NCBI RefSeq assembly: GCF_000179615.1
Contig: NZ_AEDD01000002.1
Location: 1-64,000 of the forward strand
Direction: 5' to 3'
From: Paenibacillus curdlanolyticus YK9
GTDB taxonomy: Bacteria > Bacillota > Bacilli > Paenibacillales > Paenibacillaceae
DNA length: 64,000 bases
Positions 54,429-63,066 of this stretch are shown in pieces (the first letter of the stretch is position 1; every line of letters starts with the position of its first letter). Made by a program: the position numbers and the translations under genes. The notes below the pieces were generated by a model. That model ran no database searches. It saw only the letters and a program-made list of their open reading frames with translations, and had not been told where the DNA came from.

Positions 54429-54511
54429 GAGCGCCTCGCCAACCATTGACGCCGAACTACAGGCTTTTCATCAATGGTCGGGTCGTTTCGGATGGTTTGT
54501 TTCCCATATTG

Positions 54512-54549
54512 AAAAAGGGTGCCCCCAAGCTACGCTTATGGGACACCCT
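54512..54549 (-). terminator. Intrinsic terminator for the YxcD-like gene
   Basis: On the minus strand AGGGTGTCCC-ATAAGC / GCTTGGGGGCACCCT, followed by five T. Confidence 0.7.
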
Positions 54550-54573
54550 CTATTCATCATTAAGCCATCATGT

Positions 54574-54852
54574 TCAAATCGTGATGTCGGCCCAAAACTC
54601 TTCGTCGGCATCCAGCGTAATCTGGGAGCGATACACGCGTGTGTTGTACTGCTCCAGCATGTAACGTTCGATTGCCTCAAGCAGGTTCGCTTCCACGAGA
54701 TATTGGCTTCGGCCTTCCACCCAAACCTCGGCGGTAAAGCCGTATTCCTCATCCCACGACAGCTGCACTTCAACCTCGGTAGGCGAGATGCCCCTTCGGC
54801 TTCCGATGTGCAGACAGACGGCATTAATGATTTCATCGGTTAGGATTCGCAT
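54574..54852 (-). CDS. YxcD-like (DUF2653) protein
   Basis: 92 residues, starting MRILTDEIINAVCLHIGSRRG, with VEVQLSWDEEYGFTAEVWVEGR and a C-terminal ADEEFWADI. This fits the Firmicute YxcD/DUF2653 family, function unknown. It starts 2 bases after the stop of the upstream membrane-protein gene, so the two are co-translated. A terminator follows. Confidence 0.75.
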   Translation of the reverse strand: MRILTDEIINAVCLHIGSRRGISPTEVEVQLSWDEEYGFTAEVWVEGRSQYLVEANLLEAIERYMLEQYNTRVYRSQITLDADEEFWADITI

Positions 54853-54854
54853 CT

Positions 54855-55277
54855 TTAGTAGCGTCTCCGATTGTCATGATTCGTTCGGTTTCGGCGGAAG
54901 TACTGAATGGCCGCCCGGATAAGCGCGAACAAGGCGAAGATCGCGAATACGTTAAGCAGCAAACCGATCAGGTTTCCGAAAAATCCCATGTTGGAGAAAA
55001 TACCGCCGAACAGCAGTCCTGCGAGTCCGCCGATCATAAGGCCTTTCATGAAGCTGCCGCCGCTGAAAAATCCTCGTTTGGCAGTCGTATTCGCTGTCGA
55101 TCCTGATTTGGAGCCCGGATTCGATTGGCTTACGTTGTTGGTATCCTTTTTAGGCGTTTGCGTGTAGCTTTGCTTAGGCGATTTAACGGACCTGCGCGGC
55201 TTAGCGTCAGCTGATTCCGTCACTACGACGAATAGCAGGGTGAAGACCATAAATAAGGCTAGTGCTTTTTTGAACAA
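54855..55277 (-). CDS. Membrane protein resembling a Tim44-like N-terminal region
   Basis: 140 residues. Signal or anchor helix (about 3-22), a basic Ser/Thr/Gln-rich linker, FFSGGSFMKGLMIGGLAGLLFGGIF (Gly-rich hydrophobic) and a final membrane helix with Arg-rich tail. The layout matches short bacterial Tim44-like proteins that lack the Tim44 domain. Function unknown. Start ATG 55277 follows GGAGGAG. Confidence 0.65.
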   Translation of the reverse strand: MFKKALALFMVFTLLFVVVTESADAKPRRSVKSPKQSYTQTPKKDTNNVSQSNPGSKSGSTANTTAKRGFFSGGSFMKGLMIGGLAGLLFGGIFSNMGFFGNLIGLLLNVFAIFALFALIRAAIQYFRRNRTNHDNRRRY

Positions 55278-55388
55278 GTGAATCTCCTCCAGTTATTTCG
55301 ATGTTAGGCTGTCGTTGCACTCTAGTCCTATTACGGCTACAATGAACGTTGGTTTCAAAAATAAGACGATCTGGGGGATGCGGCCGAG

Positions 55389-55928
55389 ATGGAACAACGT
55401 TATCCGCTATCATATATATCCTATTTGTCCGAATTTCATGCAACACGCGATTTTTTTGAATGCCATGAATTGCTGGAAGAGTATTGGAAAGAGCATCCGA
55501 ACGAGCCGTTAACCGATACGTGGCACGGCCTCATTCAGTTGGCAGTCGGATTGTACCATCATCGCAGGGGCAATCGGGCAGGCGCGCTCAAAATGTGGGC
55601 GCAGGCGCTTATACGCCTTCATGCAGACAAGCTGGAGCAGCTTGGGTTGGACGGAAGAGCATTGTTGAGCGAGCTAGCTGAACGCAGGAAGCTGCTGGAG
55701 CTGGATGCAACGTACGGCTACACCGATATGACGCTATCAATCCAAGATGCGCAGCTGAAGGCGGCATGCTTGCAGCAATGTGAGGAAAACGGATGGGTCT
55801 GGGGAATGCCGAGCTCGGAGGCGGATGAGTCGGTCATTCATCGCCATCTGACAAGGGATCGCAGCGAGGTTGTTGCGGCAAGGGCGTTGTCGGCGGAGCA
55901 GAAGCGGCAAGCGCGTCATTCGGAATGA
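55389..55928 (+). CDS. DUF309 family protein
   Basis: 179 residues. The DUF309 hallmark is residues about 17-60: FHATRDFFECHELLEEYWK followed by LIQLAVGLYHHRRGNRAGALKM, a helical bundle with conserved His/Glu (E-x-W-E type metal-like pattern). The C-terminal 90 residues are less conserved. Function unknown, common in Firmicutes. No good ribosome site precedes ATG 55389 (GGGGGATGCGGCCGAG). Confidence 0.82.
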   Translation: MEQRYPLSYISYLSEFHATRDFFECHELLEEYWKEHPNEPLTDTWHGLIQLAVGLYHHRRGNRAGALKMWAQALIRLHADKLEQLGLDGRALLSELAERRKLLELDATYGYTDMTLSIQDAQLKAACLQQCEENGWVWGMPSSEADESVIHRHLTRDRSEVVAARALSAEQKRQARHSE

Positions 55929-55951
55929 ACCAATTACATATGGATAGAACA

Positions 55952-55992
55952 AGGACACCTGACCATGCGATGCATGGGAGGTGTCCTGATTT
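55952..55992 (+). terminator. Intrinsic terminator
   Basis: AGGACACCT / AGGTGTCCT with an internal CCATGC/GCATGG stem, after the DUF309 gene and converging with the carbonic anhydrase gene. Confidence 0.65.
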
Positions 55993-56011
55993 GTTACGGT
56001 AGATTTAAGGT

Positions 56012-56587
56012 TTACTCGGCTAGAAGCGCTTGATAGCCTTCGGTCACGACTTCCAGCTTGCCCGTCTCTGGGTGAACGATCAGGCCGTGTACCGGCGTGC
56101 CTGGCGGCAGCAGCGGGTGATTGCGAATGATATTAACGGAGTTCTCAACGCTCTGATGAACGTTCTCGAAGCCGCGCAGCCAGCGCATCAGGTCGAGGCC
56201 GGAGTTTTTCAGCGTCTTGATCGTGTCGCCGGATACGCCGCGGTCGACCATTTTGCTAACGCTTTTCTCGGGGTTGATGCCGGTCATGCCGCAGTCATGG
56301 TGGCCGATAACGACGACTTCGTCTGCGCCGAGCTCATAGATGGCTACGAGTACGCTCCGCATAATGTTGCCGAACGGCTGCGTGACGATTGCGCCGGCAT
56401 TTTTGATGATTTTGACATCGCCGTTATGGATGTTCATAGCTTTAGGCAGAAGCTCAGTCAGGCGCGTGTCCATACACGTAACAATGACCATTTTGCGATT
56501 TGGGAATTTATCCGTTTTGTAAGGCTCATACTGCTTGTCTTGCACGAATTGCTCGTTGTACGCGATAATTTGATCTAATTGAGTCAT
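56012..56587 (-). CDS. Beta-class carbonic anhydrase
   Basis: 191 residues. Zinc-binding CMDTRL (Cys, with Asp-Arg dyad) and HHDCGM (His and Cys), plus NAGAIVTQPFGNIMRS. Interconverts CO2 and bicarbonate in the cytoplasm. Similar to B. subtilis YtiB/YvdA. The ATG at 56587 follows AAGGAGG. Single gene. Confidence 0.92.
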   Translation of the reverse strand: MTQLDQIIAYNEQFVQDKQYEPYKTDKFPNRKMVIVTCMDTRLTELLPKAMNIHNGDVKIIKNAGAIVTQPFGNIMRSVLVAIYELGADEVVVIGHHDCGMTGINPEKSVSKMVDRGVSGDTIKTLKNSGLDLMRWLRGFENVHQSVENSVNIIRNHPLLPPGTPVHGLIVHPETGKLEVVTEGYQALLAE

Positions 56588-56653
56588 GGGAAAGTCCTCC
56601 TTGGTTTTGGGTTCATATATTTTTAAAATGACGGATAAATGGAGAGTATGAGA

Positions 56654-56974
56654 TCACGACTTCAGCAGCCGCAGGTTGTTCGTATAAATTTGCCCGTCGC
56701 TTTTCAGGCTGAAGGCATGGCGCGATTCGTCGAAGTCGACGCGAAGCTTCGGCTCGAAAAAAACTTCGAAGCGGGGTTCGTACCAGAATGAAAACGGATC
56801 GCCGTTGCCGAGCGCTTCGTCTGGCCCGCCAGTCTCGATCATTTGCAGCGCGGGAACGCCGCTAACGACACAACCGCACCCTTCGGTATCGTACAAAAGC
56901 TTGATCTGGCGACTTCCGTCTGCAAGATACGGCTTAAGCGCGGCTTGTGCCGAAGGGGTAAACGTAATATGCAT
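56654..56974 (-). CDS. HesB/YqkB-like iron-sulfur-biosynthesis-type protein
   Basis: 106 residues, starting MHITFTPSAQAALKPY, with KLLYDTEGCGCVVSGVPAL (a CGC pair) and VFFEPKLRVDFDESRHAFSLKS. It resembles B. subtilis YqkB and the HesB/IscA family without the usual C-terminal CGCG, so a direct cluster-scaffold role is doubtful. Start ATG 56974 follows GGAGGAGAT; the in-frame start at 57013 lies upstream of the ribosome site. Confidence 0.8.
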   Translation of the reverse strand: MHITFTPSAQAALKPYLADGSRQIKLLYDTEGCGCVVSGVPALQMIETGGPDEALGNGDPFSFWYEPRFEVFFEPKLRVDFDESRHAFSLKSDGQIYTNNLRLLKS

Positions 56975-57087
56975 TAGGATCTCCTCCACTCTATCTATCT
57001 CTAGTATGTGCATTAAAGTTGATTATAAGTGGTTCAAAAAGTATGATCAAGTAGAATGCAATCAGAAATGAAAGGTGGAGAGAACGA

Positions 57088-58605
57088 ATGACGACAACCT
57101 ACGAGCAGGCATTACATACGTTCAAAGAAAAAATCAAGCAAATCAAGAGCTATGATGAGGCGCTAGGCGTGCTGTATTGGGATCTGCGCACGGGAGCGCC
57201 GCGCAAAGGCGTCAACACCCGTTCGGAGGCAATCGGCGTGTTATCGACGGAAATGTTCAAGCTGTCAACGTCGAAGGAGATGGGCGAGCTGCTTTCCCAG
57301 CTGGAGGACTCGGCAGCAAGCGAGCAGCTCAGCGATATCGACCGTCGCCTTGTGGCGGAGACGCGCAAGGATTACGACCGAAGCGTTCTAATTCCACCGC
57401 AGCTATATCAGGAATATGTGGTGCTGACTTCGCAATCGGAGTCGGCGTGGGAAGAGGCGAAGGAGAAGGGCGATTACGAAGAGTTCCGTCCTTATTTGGA
57501 TAAAATCATTAACTATACGAATCAATTCATCGATCTGTGGGGTACCAAAGCGACGCGTTATGACACGCTGCTCGACCAGTACGAACCGGGCATGACCGTT
57601 GCCGAGCTGGACCGAGTATTCAGCGGGCTGCGCGACAAGCTGGTTCCGCTGGCGTCGGCCATTGCCGCATCGCCGCATCAGCCGAATACCTCGTTCTTGA
57701 AGCAGCAATATGCGAAGGATGCGCAAAAATCGTTCAGCCTGTTCGTGCTCGAACAGATGGGCTTTGACTTCCAGGCCGGAAGACTCGATGAGAGCGTGCA
57801 TCCATTCGCGACAGGCTTGAACCCGGGCGATGTGCGGATTACGACGCGCTACCTGCAAGATGATGTTACGAGCGCTTTGTTCGGCACGATCCATGAGGGC
57901 GGTCATGCGCTGTATGAGCAAAATATCGGCGAAGATTTGATCGGCACGACGCTTGCGACGGGAACGTCGATGGGGATTCACGAATCGCAGTCCCGTTTCT
58001 GGGAAAATGTGATCGGACGCAGCCGTCCGTTCTGGGAGCGCTACTACGGCGATCTGACGAGTCGCTTCCCAGGGCAGTTGGATCATGTGCCAGTGGACGA
58101 CTTCTATCGCGCGACGAACGTCGTAGCGCCTTCGCTCATCCGGATCGAGGCTGATGAGCTGACATATAACCTTCACATCATCATCCGTTATGAGATCGAG
58201 AAGCTGATCTTTAATGAAGGGGCGAAAGCAGCGGATCTGCCGCAAATCTGGAATGACAAGTACCGCGAGTATCTTGGCATCGTTCCTGACAGCAATGCGA
58301 ATGGCGTGCTCCAGGACGTGCATTGGTCAGGCGGCGCGTTCGGGTATTTCCCTTCGTACTCGCTTGGCAATATGTACGCTGCGCAAATCGCGGATACGCT
58401 GGAGCGCGAGCTGCCAAGCTTCTGGCAGTTGGTCGGAAGCGGCGATTTGCTGCCCATTAAGCAATGGCTGACCGAGCGCGTGTACAAGTGGGGCAAGGCG
58501 CGGACGCCGTCCGAGATTATCGTGGGCGCAACGGGCAAACCGCTGGATCCATCGCATCTAGTGACGTATCTGGAACGGAAATATAAAGATATTTATAAAT
58601 TGTAA
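57088..58605 (+). CDS. M32-family carboxypeptidase
   Basis: 505 residues, thermostable-carboxypeptidase-1 type. Zinc motif HEGGHALYEQ (HExxH) about residue 269, followed by IHESQSRFWENVIGRS and the C-terminal GAFGYFPSYSLGNMYAAQI. Removes C-terminal residues from peptides, metal dependent, cytoplasmic. Similar to B. subtilis YpwA. Start ATG 57088 follows AAAGGTGGAGAG. It is divergent from the HesB-like gene. Confidence 0.92.
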   Translation: MTTTYEQALHTFKEKIKQIKSYDEALGVLYWDLRTGAPRKGVNTRSEAIGVLSTEMFKLSTSKEMGELLSQLEDSAASEQLSDIDRRLVAETRKDYDRSVLIPPQLYQEYVVLTSQSESAWEEAKEKGDYEEFRPYLDKIINYTNQFIDLWGTKATRYDTLLDQYEPGMTVAELDRVFSGLRDKLVPLASAIAASPHQPNTSFLKQQYAKDAQKSFSLFVLEQMGFDFQAGRLDESVHPFATGLNPGDVRITTRYLQDDVTSALFGTIHEGGHALYEQNIGEDLIGTTLATGTSMGIHESQSRFWENVIGRSRPFWERYYGDLTSRFPGQLDHVPVDDFYRATNVVAPSLIRIEADELTYNLHIIIRYEIEKLIFNEGAKAADLPQIWNDKYREYLGIVPDSNANGVLQDVHWSGGAFGYFPSYSLGNMYAAQIADTLERELPSFWQLVGSGDLLPIKQWLTERVYKWGKARTPSEIIVGATGKPLDPSHLVTYLERKYKDIYKL

Positions 58606-58616
58606 GCCCAAGTAGG

Positions 58617-58664
58617 GGCTGTCCCGAAAGCCGTTGTGAATCGGCATTCGGGACAGCCTTTTTT
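58617..58664 (+). terminator. Intrinsic terminator
   Basis: GGCTGTCCCGAA / TTCGGGACAGCC with an inner GCCG/CGGC stem and six T. Confidence 0.88.
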
Positions 58665-58745
58665 CATTTGCTCATATGGTAGATGTCCTACATGATGCGG
58701 CCTTAGCGAGACAGAGCTTTGCTCTCAGCCCGCCACCGCCATGTC

Positions 58746-58938
58746 GTTGCATTTAGTACAACGGGAAGGGCAGGAGTGGCCCGTCCCGAAGGTTTCCATT
58801 GCAGTTCATGCAACGAGATAAATTCCAGAAGAGCCGTGATGTGCTTAAAGCCCGGAAAGTCTGCTTTCCCGTTGCCCAGAATGCAATGATGCCTCCTTAC
58901 TTCCGTGCTACCGTTGGTTCCGTTGTACGAACTGCAAT
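58746..58938 (-). repeat. Dispersed intergenic element, family A, copy 2 (inverted)
   Basis: Four 17-bp modules start at 58746, 58798, 58871 and 58922, a spacing of 52/73/51, the mirror image of copy 1 (51/73/52). GTTGCATGAACTGCAA is identical between the copies at the third module (reverse-complemented here). A 159-codon minus-strand ORF that covers it has no ribosome site and I do not call it a gene. Confidence 0.8.
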
Positions 58939-59046
58939 GAGCAGGCTGCTGCACGCCCACCCACTCCACCTTCAATAGGATGTACACCGTAGTTCGCACG
59001 CAACCGCAATTGCAACCGTAACGCGAACCGCTCGCTGAGGCGTTAA

Positions 59047-59093
59047 AACAGGGGTGCCCCCAGCCGGAACGGCTTGTGGGAGATCCCTTGTTT
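59047..59093. terminator. Long hairpin upstream of NitT/TauT-type operon
   Basis: AAACAGGG-CCCC-AGCCG / CGGCT-GGG-CCCTTGTTT. No T-run on the plus strand. Nearby, CTGTAGT / ACTACAG (59160-59178) forms a second small hairpin. The rest of 58939-59231 shows no gene. A regulatory leader for the operon is possible, but I match no known riboswitch. Confidence 0.45.
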
Positions 59094-59231
59094 GGTGTCG
59101 CAGCAGTTCGGCCTATACCATTCAGTTCGCATGCACCTCCGCATCCGCCCATGCATACGCTGTAGTACTCAACTACAGGCATACCGGTTCGTTAGCGTAA
59201 TAACGAATGCACGGATAATGGAGGGATCTCG

Positions 59232-60248
59232 ATGACAAGGAATGCGCGCAAGGGCTGGATCGCAGCGGCGCTGGCAATCGTAATGATTGCATCGCTGCTG
59301 GCTTCATGCGGCAAATCAGGGGACGGCAAAACGAAAGTAACGATTGGCGAGGTTACACGGTCGCTGTTTTATGCGCCGGAGTACGTAGCGGTTGCCAAAG
59401 GCTATTTTGAAGCAGAAGGGCTCGATGTCGAGCTGACGACGACGCCGGGCGGCGATAAAACAATGACGGCGCTGCTCTCGAATACGATTGACGTTGCGCT
59501 GGTAGGATCGGAAACGTCGATATACGTGGCGCAGCAAGGCGCGGATGACCCGGTCATAAACTTTGCGCAGCTGACGCAGACGGATGGCACGTTCCTCGTA
59601 GCGCGCAAGCCCGTGGACGCGTTCGATTGGTCTTCGCTGAAGGGCGTAGATTTTCTCGGGCAGCGTAAGGGCGGAATGCCGCAGATGGCAGGCGAATTCA
59701 CGCTGAAGAAGCATGGCATTGATCCGAAGAAGGATTTGAATCTGATTCAAAACATTGATTTTGCCAATATTCCAGCAGCATTCTTGTCCGGCACAGGCGC
59801 ATACGTGCAGCTGTTCGAGCCGCAAGCGTCGATCATCGAGAAGGAAGGCAAGGGCCACGTTGTCGCTTCGTTCGGGGTAGAGAGCGGGCATCTGCCTTAT
59901 ACGGTATTCATGGCGAAGCAAAGCTTCATCAGCAAGCATAAAGATACAGTGCAGTCGTTCACGAACGCGATCCATCAAGCACAGCGGTGGGTGGCGGAGC
60001 ATTCAGCTGAGGAAATCGCTGATGTTGTGCTCCCTTATTTCCAAAATACAGACCGCGCCATCGCGGTAAGCGCGATTGATCGCTACAAAAAACAAGGCTC
60101 GTATGCATCCGATCCGATCGTTGACGAGGCGGAGTGGAACAACCTGCTCGACGTCATGACGACGGCCGGCGAATTGAAAGAACGCGTTCCTTACGAGAAA
60201 TTGGTCGATACCACATATGCGCAAGCGGCAATCGAAGCTTCTAAATAA
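59232..60248 (+). CDS. NitT/TauT-family ABC substrate-binding lipoprotein
   Basis: 338 residues. Lipobox LLASC (Cys about 26). NMT1/SsuA-type core: APEYVAVAKGYFEAEGLDVEL, ALLSNTIDVALVGSETSIY, DFLGQRKGGMPQMAGEF and VQLFEPQASIIEKEG. Binds an organic ligand outside the membrane; nitrate, sulfonate, taurine and pyrimidine-precursor uptake occur in this family. Followed by an ATPase and a permease on the same strand. Start ATG 59232 follows GGAGGGA. Confidence 0.88.
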   Translation: MTRNARKGWIAAALAIVMIASLLASCGKSGDGKTKVTIGEVTRSLFYAPEYVAVAKGYFEAEGLDVELTTTPGGDKTMTALLSNTIDVALVGSETSIYVAQQGADDPVINFAQLTQTDGTFLVARKPVDAFDWSSLKGVDFLGQRKGGMPQMAGEFTLKKHGIDPKKDLNLIQNIDFANIPAAFLSGTGAYVQLFEPQASIIEKEGKGHVVASFGVESGHLPYTVFMAKQSFISKHKDTVQSFTNAIHQAQRWVAEHSAEEIADVVLPYFQNTDRAIAVSAIDRYKKQGSYASDPIVDEAEWNNLLDVMTTAGELKERVPYEKLVDTTYAQAAIEASK

Positions 60249-60283
60249 TTGCGATTTGCGATCGATAAAGGAGAGGGCGAGCA

Positions 60284-61099
60284 ATGCCGGAGCTAGAGAA
60301 GCTGCAGCTGCGGAACGTATCGCATGTATATGTCAATGACCACGGCGCATCGCTCGCGGTTGATTCCATCGACCTGACGATTCGAGCAGGCGAATTCGTC
60401 AGCTTCGTTGGGCCGAGCGGCTGCGGCAAAACGACGCTGCTGCATCTCATTGCAGGATTGCTGAAACCTGCTCGCGGCAGCGTGCTCATCGACGGGAAGC
60501 CAGTCAGCGAACCTTCAACGGCAGTTGGCTATATGCTTCAGCAGGATTATTTGTTCCCGTGGCGCACGATCCGGGAGAATGCCGAGCTCGGCCTGAAGAT
60601 CAGCGGCAGGCTGACCAAGGAGGGAGCGGCTCGCGTGCATGGTCTGCTGGAAGAGCTGGAGCTTGGCGGCACAGAGGATCGTTACCCGCATGAGCTGTCC
60701 GGCGGCATGCGCCAGCGAGTCGCGCTTGCCCGGACGCTGGCAACAGAGCCGGAGATGATGCTGCTGGATGAACCTTTTTCCGCACTGGATATGCATATCA
60801 AGCTGCAGCTCGAGGATCTTGTGTGGCAAACGATTCGAAGGCGCGGCCAGACGGCCATCCTTGTAACGCATGATTTGGCTGAAGCCGCGGCCATGAGCGA
60901 CAGGGTGATCGTTCTCGGACGGAATCCTGGTCATATCCGGCTAACGGTCGAATCGCCGGAGCAATTGCGATCGATCCCGCCAATGGAGACGCGTCGCCAT
61001 GCGGATTTTCAAGCGGTATTCGAACGGCTGTGGTCGGAGCTTGATCATGAAGAGCAGCTGACGAGCGAGCTGGAGGAAAGGGGTGGACAGCATGCTTGA
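60284..61099 (+). CDS. NitT/TauT-family ABC ATP-binding protein
   Basis: 271 residues. Walker A GPSGCGKTTLLH, MLQQDYLFPWRT (Q-loop with the PW motif of the family), signature LSGGMRQRVALARTL, Walker B MMLLDEPFSALD and H-loop THDLAEAAAMSDRV. Partner of the lipoprotein and permease beside it. Start ATG 60284 follows AGGAGAGGG. The permease gene begins 8 bases before its stop. Confidence 0.9.
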   Translation: MPELEKLQLRNVSHVYVNDHGASLAVDSIDLTIRAGEFVSFVGPSGCGKTTLLHLIAGLLKPARGSVLIDGKPVSEPSTAVGYMLQQDYLFPWRTIRENAELGLKISGRLTKEGAARVHGLLEELELGGTEDRYPHELSGGMRQRVALARTLATEPEMMLLDEPFSALDMHIKLQLEDLVWQTIRRRGQTAILVTHDLAEAAAMSDRVIVLGRNPGHIRLTVESPEQLRSIPPMETRRHADFQAVFERLWSELDHEEQLTSELEERGGQHA

Positions 61100-61946
61100 C
61101 GATTCGAACGAACAGCGATCCGTCCATACGAGTGCCTCCAGTGACTGGATCAAGCCGTTATATACGGAGCATCAGAAGCGAACGCGCCGCCGTACGACGG
61201 CCGTATTCGTTGTGCGGACTGTGCTGTTGATCCTGTTTATTGGACTGTGGGAAGCTGCGGGCCGGAACAAATGGATCGACCCGCTTCTGTTCAGCTTCCC
61301 GTCACGCATTATGAATCTGCTCGGTGATATGGTGCGCGATGGCACGATATGGTCGCATGTCGGGATGACGGTCGGAGAGACGATTGGCGGTTTTATTCTC
61401 GGCACGGCGCTGGGCACGCTGATCGCGGCATTGCTTTGGCTGTTTCCTTTTGTATCGCGCGTATTGGACCCTTACTTGGTCGTGTTGAACAGCATGCCGA
61501 AGGTTGCCCTCGGGCCAATCTTCATCGTCGTGCTCGGACCGGGCTTCCTGTCCATCGTTGTGACAACATTGTCCGTGACGGTCATCATCACTACCCTTAA
61601 CATATACAATCAGTTTCGCGAAGTGGAAGAAGGGTATATCAAGGTTGTCCGGCTGTTCGGCGCTTCCCGGCTGCGAACGTTCTGGTACGTCATCGTACCT
61701 GCCTCGTTCCCCGTTATCATATCGACGTTGAAGGTGAATGTCGGCTTATCCTGGGTCGGCGTGATCGTCGGCGAATTTCTAGTGGCAAAGCTCGGACTCG
61801 GGTACCTCATTATTTACGGCTTCCAAGTGTTCAACTTCACGCTCGTGCTGGCCAGCTTATTCGTTATCGCGATCGTGGCGACGATCATGTATCAGCTTGT
61901 GTCGATACTGGAGCATAGGTTGACTGGCAGACGGCGCGAGCGGTAG
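61092..61946 (+). CDS. NitT/TauT-family ABC permease
   Basis: 284 residues, six membrane segments after a polar N-terminus of about 35 residues. The EAA-like cytoplasmic loop reads VEEGYIKVVRLFGASRLRTF, typical of SsuC/TauC permeases. Start ATG 61092 is chosen because AAAGGGG lies 8 bases upstream; GTG 61083 sits too close to it. Completes the importer with the two preceding genes. Confidence 0.87.
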   Translation: MLDDSNEQRSVHTSASSDWIKPLYTEHQKRTRRRTTAVFVVRTVLLILFIGLWEAAGRNKWIDPLLFSFPSRIMNLLGDMVRDGTIWSHVGMTVGETIGGFILGTALGTLIAALLWLFPFVSRVLDPYLVVLNSMPKVALGPIFIVVLGPGFLSIVVTTLSVTVIITTLNIYNQFREVEEGYIKVVRLFGASRLRTFWYVIVPASFPVIISTLKVNVGLSWVGVIVGEFLVAKLGLGYLIIYGFQVFNFTLVLASLFVIAIVATIMYQLVSILEHRLTGRRRER

Positions 61947-61988
61947 GATAAAAGAACAAATTTGGTTGTGCGGATGAGGGATGCTGTG

Positions 61989-62963
61989 ATGGGAATTCGC
62001 GTTATAAAAACTGCGTTAGCCGCTTTAGCGGCGATTTATACTGCTGCTTATTTCGATCTGAGCCCGCCGTTATCGGCGGGCATTTTGGCGATTCTCGGCG
62101 TTGAGGTCACGCGAATGAAGGGGCTGAAAAGCTCCCTCGTGCGTTTCGTCGCAGCCGTGCTCGGACTATTCCTTGCATCGATTCTATTTGTGACATTAGG
62201 GTTCCATATTTGGGCCGTCTCGTTGTTCATTCTCGTGACGTTCCCGCTGCTTGCGCGATTCCAACTGAAGGACGGGATCGTCACGTCCTCCGTCATCGTC
62301 TTTCATATCTTCGATCATGGCGAAGTGACAACAGCGCTTATCCGGAATGAAATTATGCTGTTGCTGGCTGGCTTAGGCTGGGCGACGATCATAAACCTCA
62401 TCTATATGCCGACGGAGGAGAAGCGTTTGGCTGCGATGCGATCGGAAACGGAGCGGCTGTTCGGCGAAATTTTCCGGCAGATGGCACATACGCTTCGCGA
62501 TCCGGCTCATGTATGGGATGGCAACGAGCTGCTGGAGGCGCATAAGGCGATTGACCATGGCATAATTCGAGCGGCGGTTAGCCGGGAAAATCGGTTCGGT
62601 CGAGGCGAACGGTATTGGGAAGTGTATTTTCTCATGCGGAAGTATCAATTGGATTCCATTCAGCAAATGCTTGTCCTGCTTGCATTCGTCTATGAGAGCG
62701 TGCCTCAGGGCGAGCAAATCGCGGAGCTGCTGGAATCGCTGATGGATGACGTGAAATCGGATGTTTATGAAGGAAAAGTGGAAGAACGGCTGACGGCGCT
62801 GGAAAACGAGTTCCGGTCGATGGATCTTCCTCAGACTCGCAAGGAGTTCGAGGTGCGCGCTTCGCTGTTTCAGCTGTGCAGAGAGCTTGAACGGTATCTC
62901 GCTACGGCAAAAAGAAGCAAACGAAAGAAGAGTCATGTTCGCGATTCTAAGGCCATACAATAG
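61989..62963 (+). CDS. Aromatic-acid-exporter-family (ArAE_1) membrane protein
   Basis: 324 residues. Four to five N-terminal membrane helices, with MGIRVIKTALAALAAIY and LSPPLSAGILAILGVEVTRMKGLKSS. A C-terminal cytoplasmic helical domain has ERLFGEIFRQMAHTLRD and YEGKVEERLTALENEFRSM. This resembles B. subtilis YqjA and related ArAE/FUSC proteins. Transport role inferred from family only. Start ATG 61989 has GAGGG 8 bases upstream. It lies 42 bases after the ABC permease and may be co-transcribed. Confidence 0.83.
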   Translation: MGIRVIKTALAALAAIYTAAYFDLSPPLSAGILAILGVEVTRMKGLKSSLVRFVAAVLGLFLASILFVTLGFHIWAVSLFILVTFPLLARFQLKDGIVTSSVIVFHIFDHGEVTTALIRNEIMLLLAGLGWATIINLIYMPTEEKRLAAMRSETERLFGEIFRQMAHTLRDPAHVWDGNELLEAHKAIDHGIIRAAVSRENRFGRGERYWEVYFLMRKYQLDSIQQMLVLLAFVYESVPQGEQIAELLESLMDDVKSDVYEGKVEERLTALENEFRSMDLPQTRKEFEVRASLFQLCRELERYLATAKRSKRKKSHVRDSKAIQ

Positions 62964-63003
62964 ATAGGGAAGAAAATTCGTTGAGGCGTTACAAAGATTC
63001 AGT

Positions 63004-63031
63004 CACCCTAGACGAATGTCCTGCATACACT
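63004..63031 (+). promoter_or_regulatory. Sporulation promoter of cotE (sigma-K-type, overlapping sigma-E-type -10)
   Basis: CACC, N16, CATACACTT fits the sigma-K pattern, and CATACACT also matches the sigma-E -10 consensus. In B. subtilis cotE is driven by sigma-E and sigma-K promoters. Confidence 0.6.
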
Positions 63032-63066
63032 TTAAATGAATGATTGTATGGAGGAGGTTATAATCG

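Noticed and set aside
57403-58323. 306-codon minus-strand ORF opposite the M32 carboxypeptidase gene
   Set aside because: Antisense shadow with Arg/Ile-rich composition and no family resemblance.
59047-59231. Possible riboswitch before the NitT/TauT-type ABC operon
   Set aside because: Hairpins are present, but I see no TPP, SAM or other known aptamer core.
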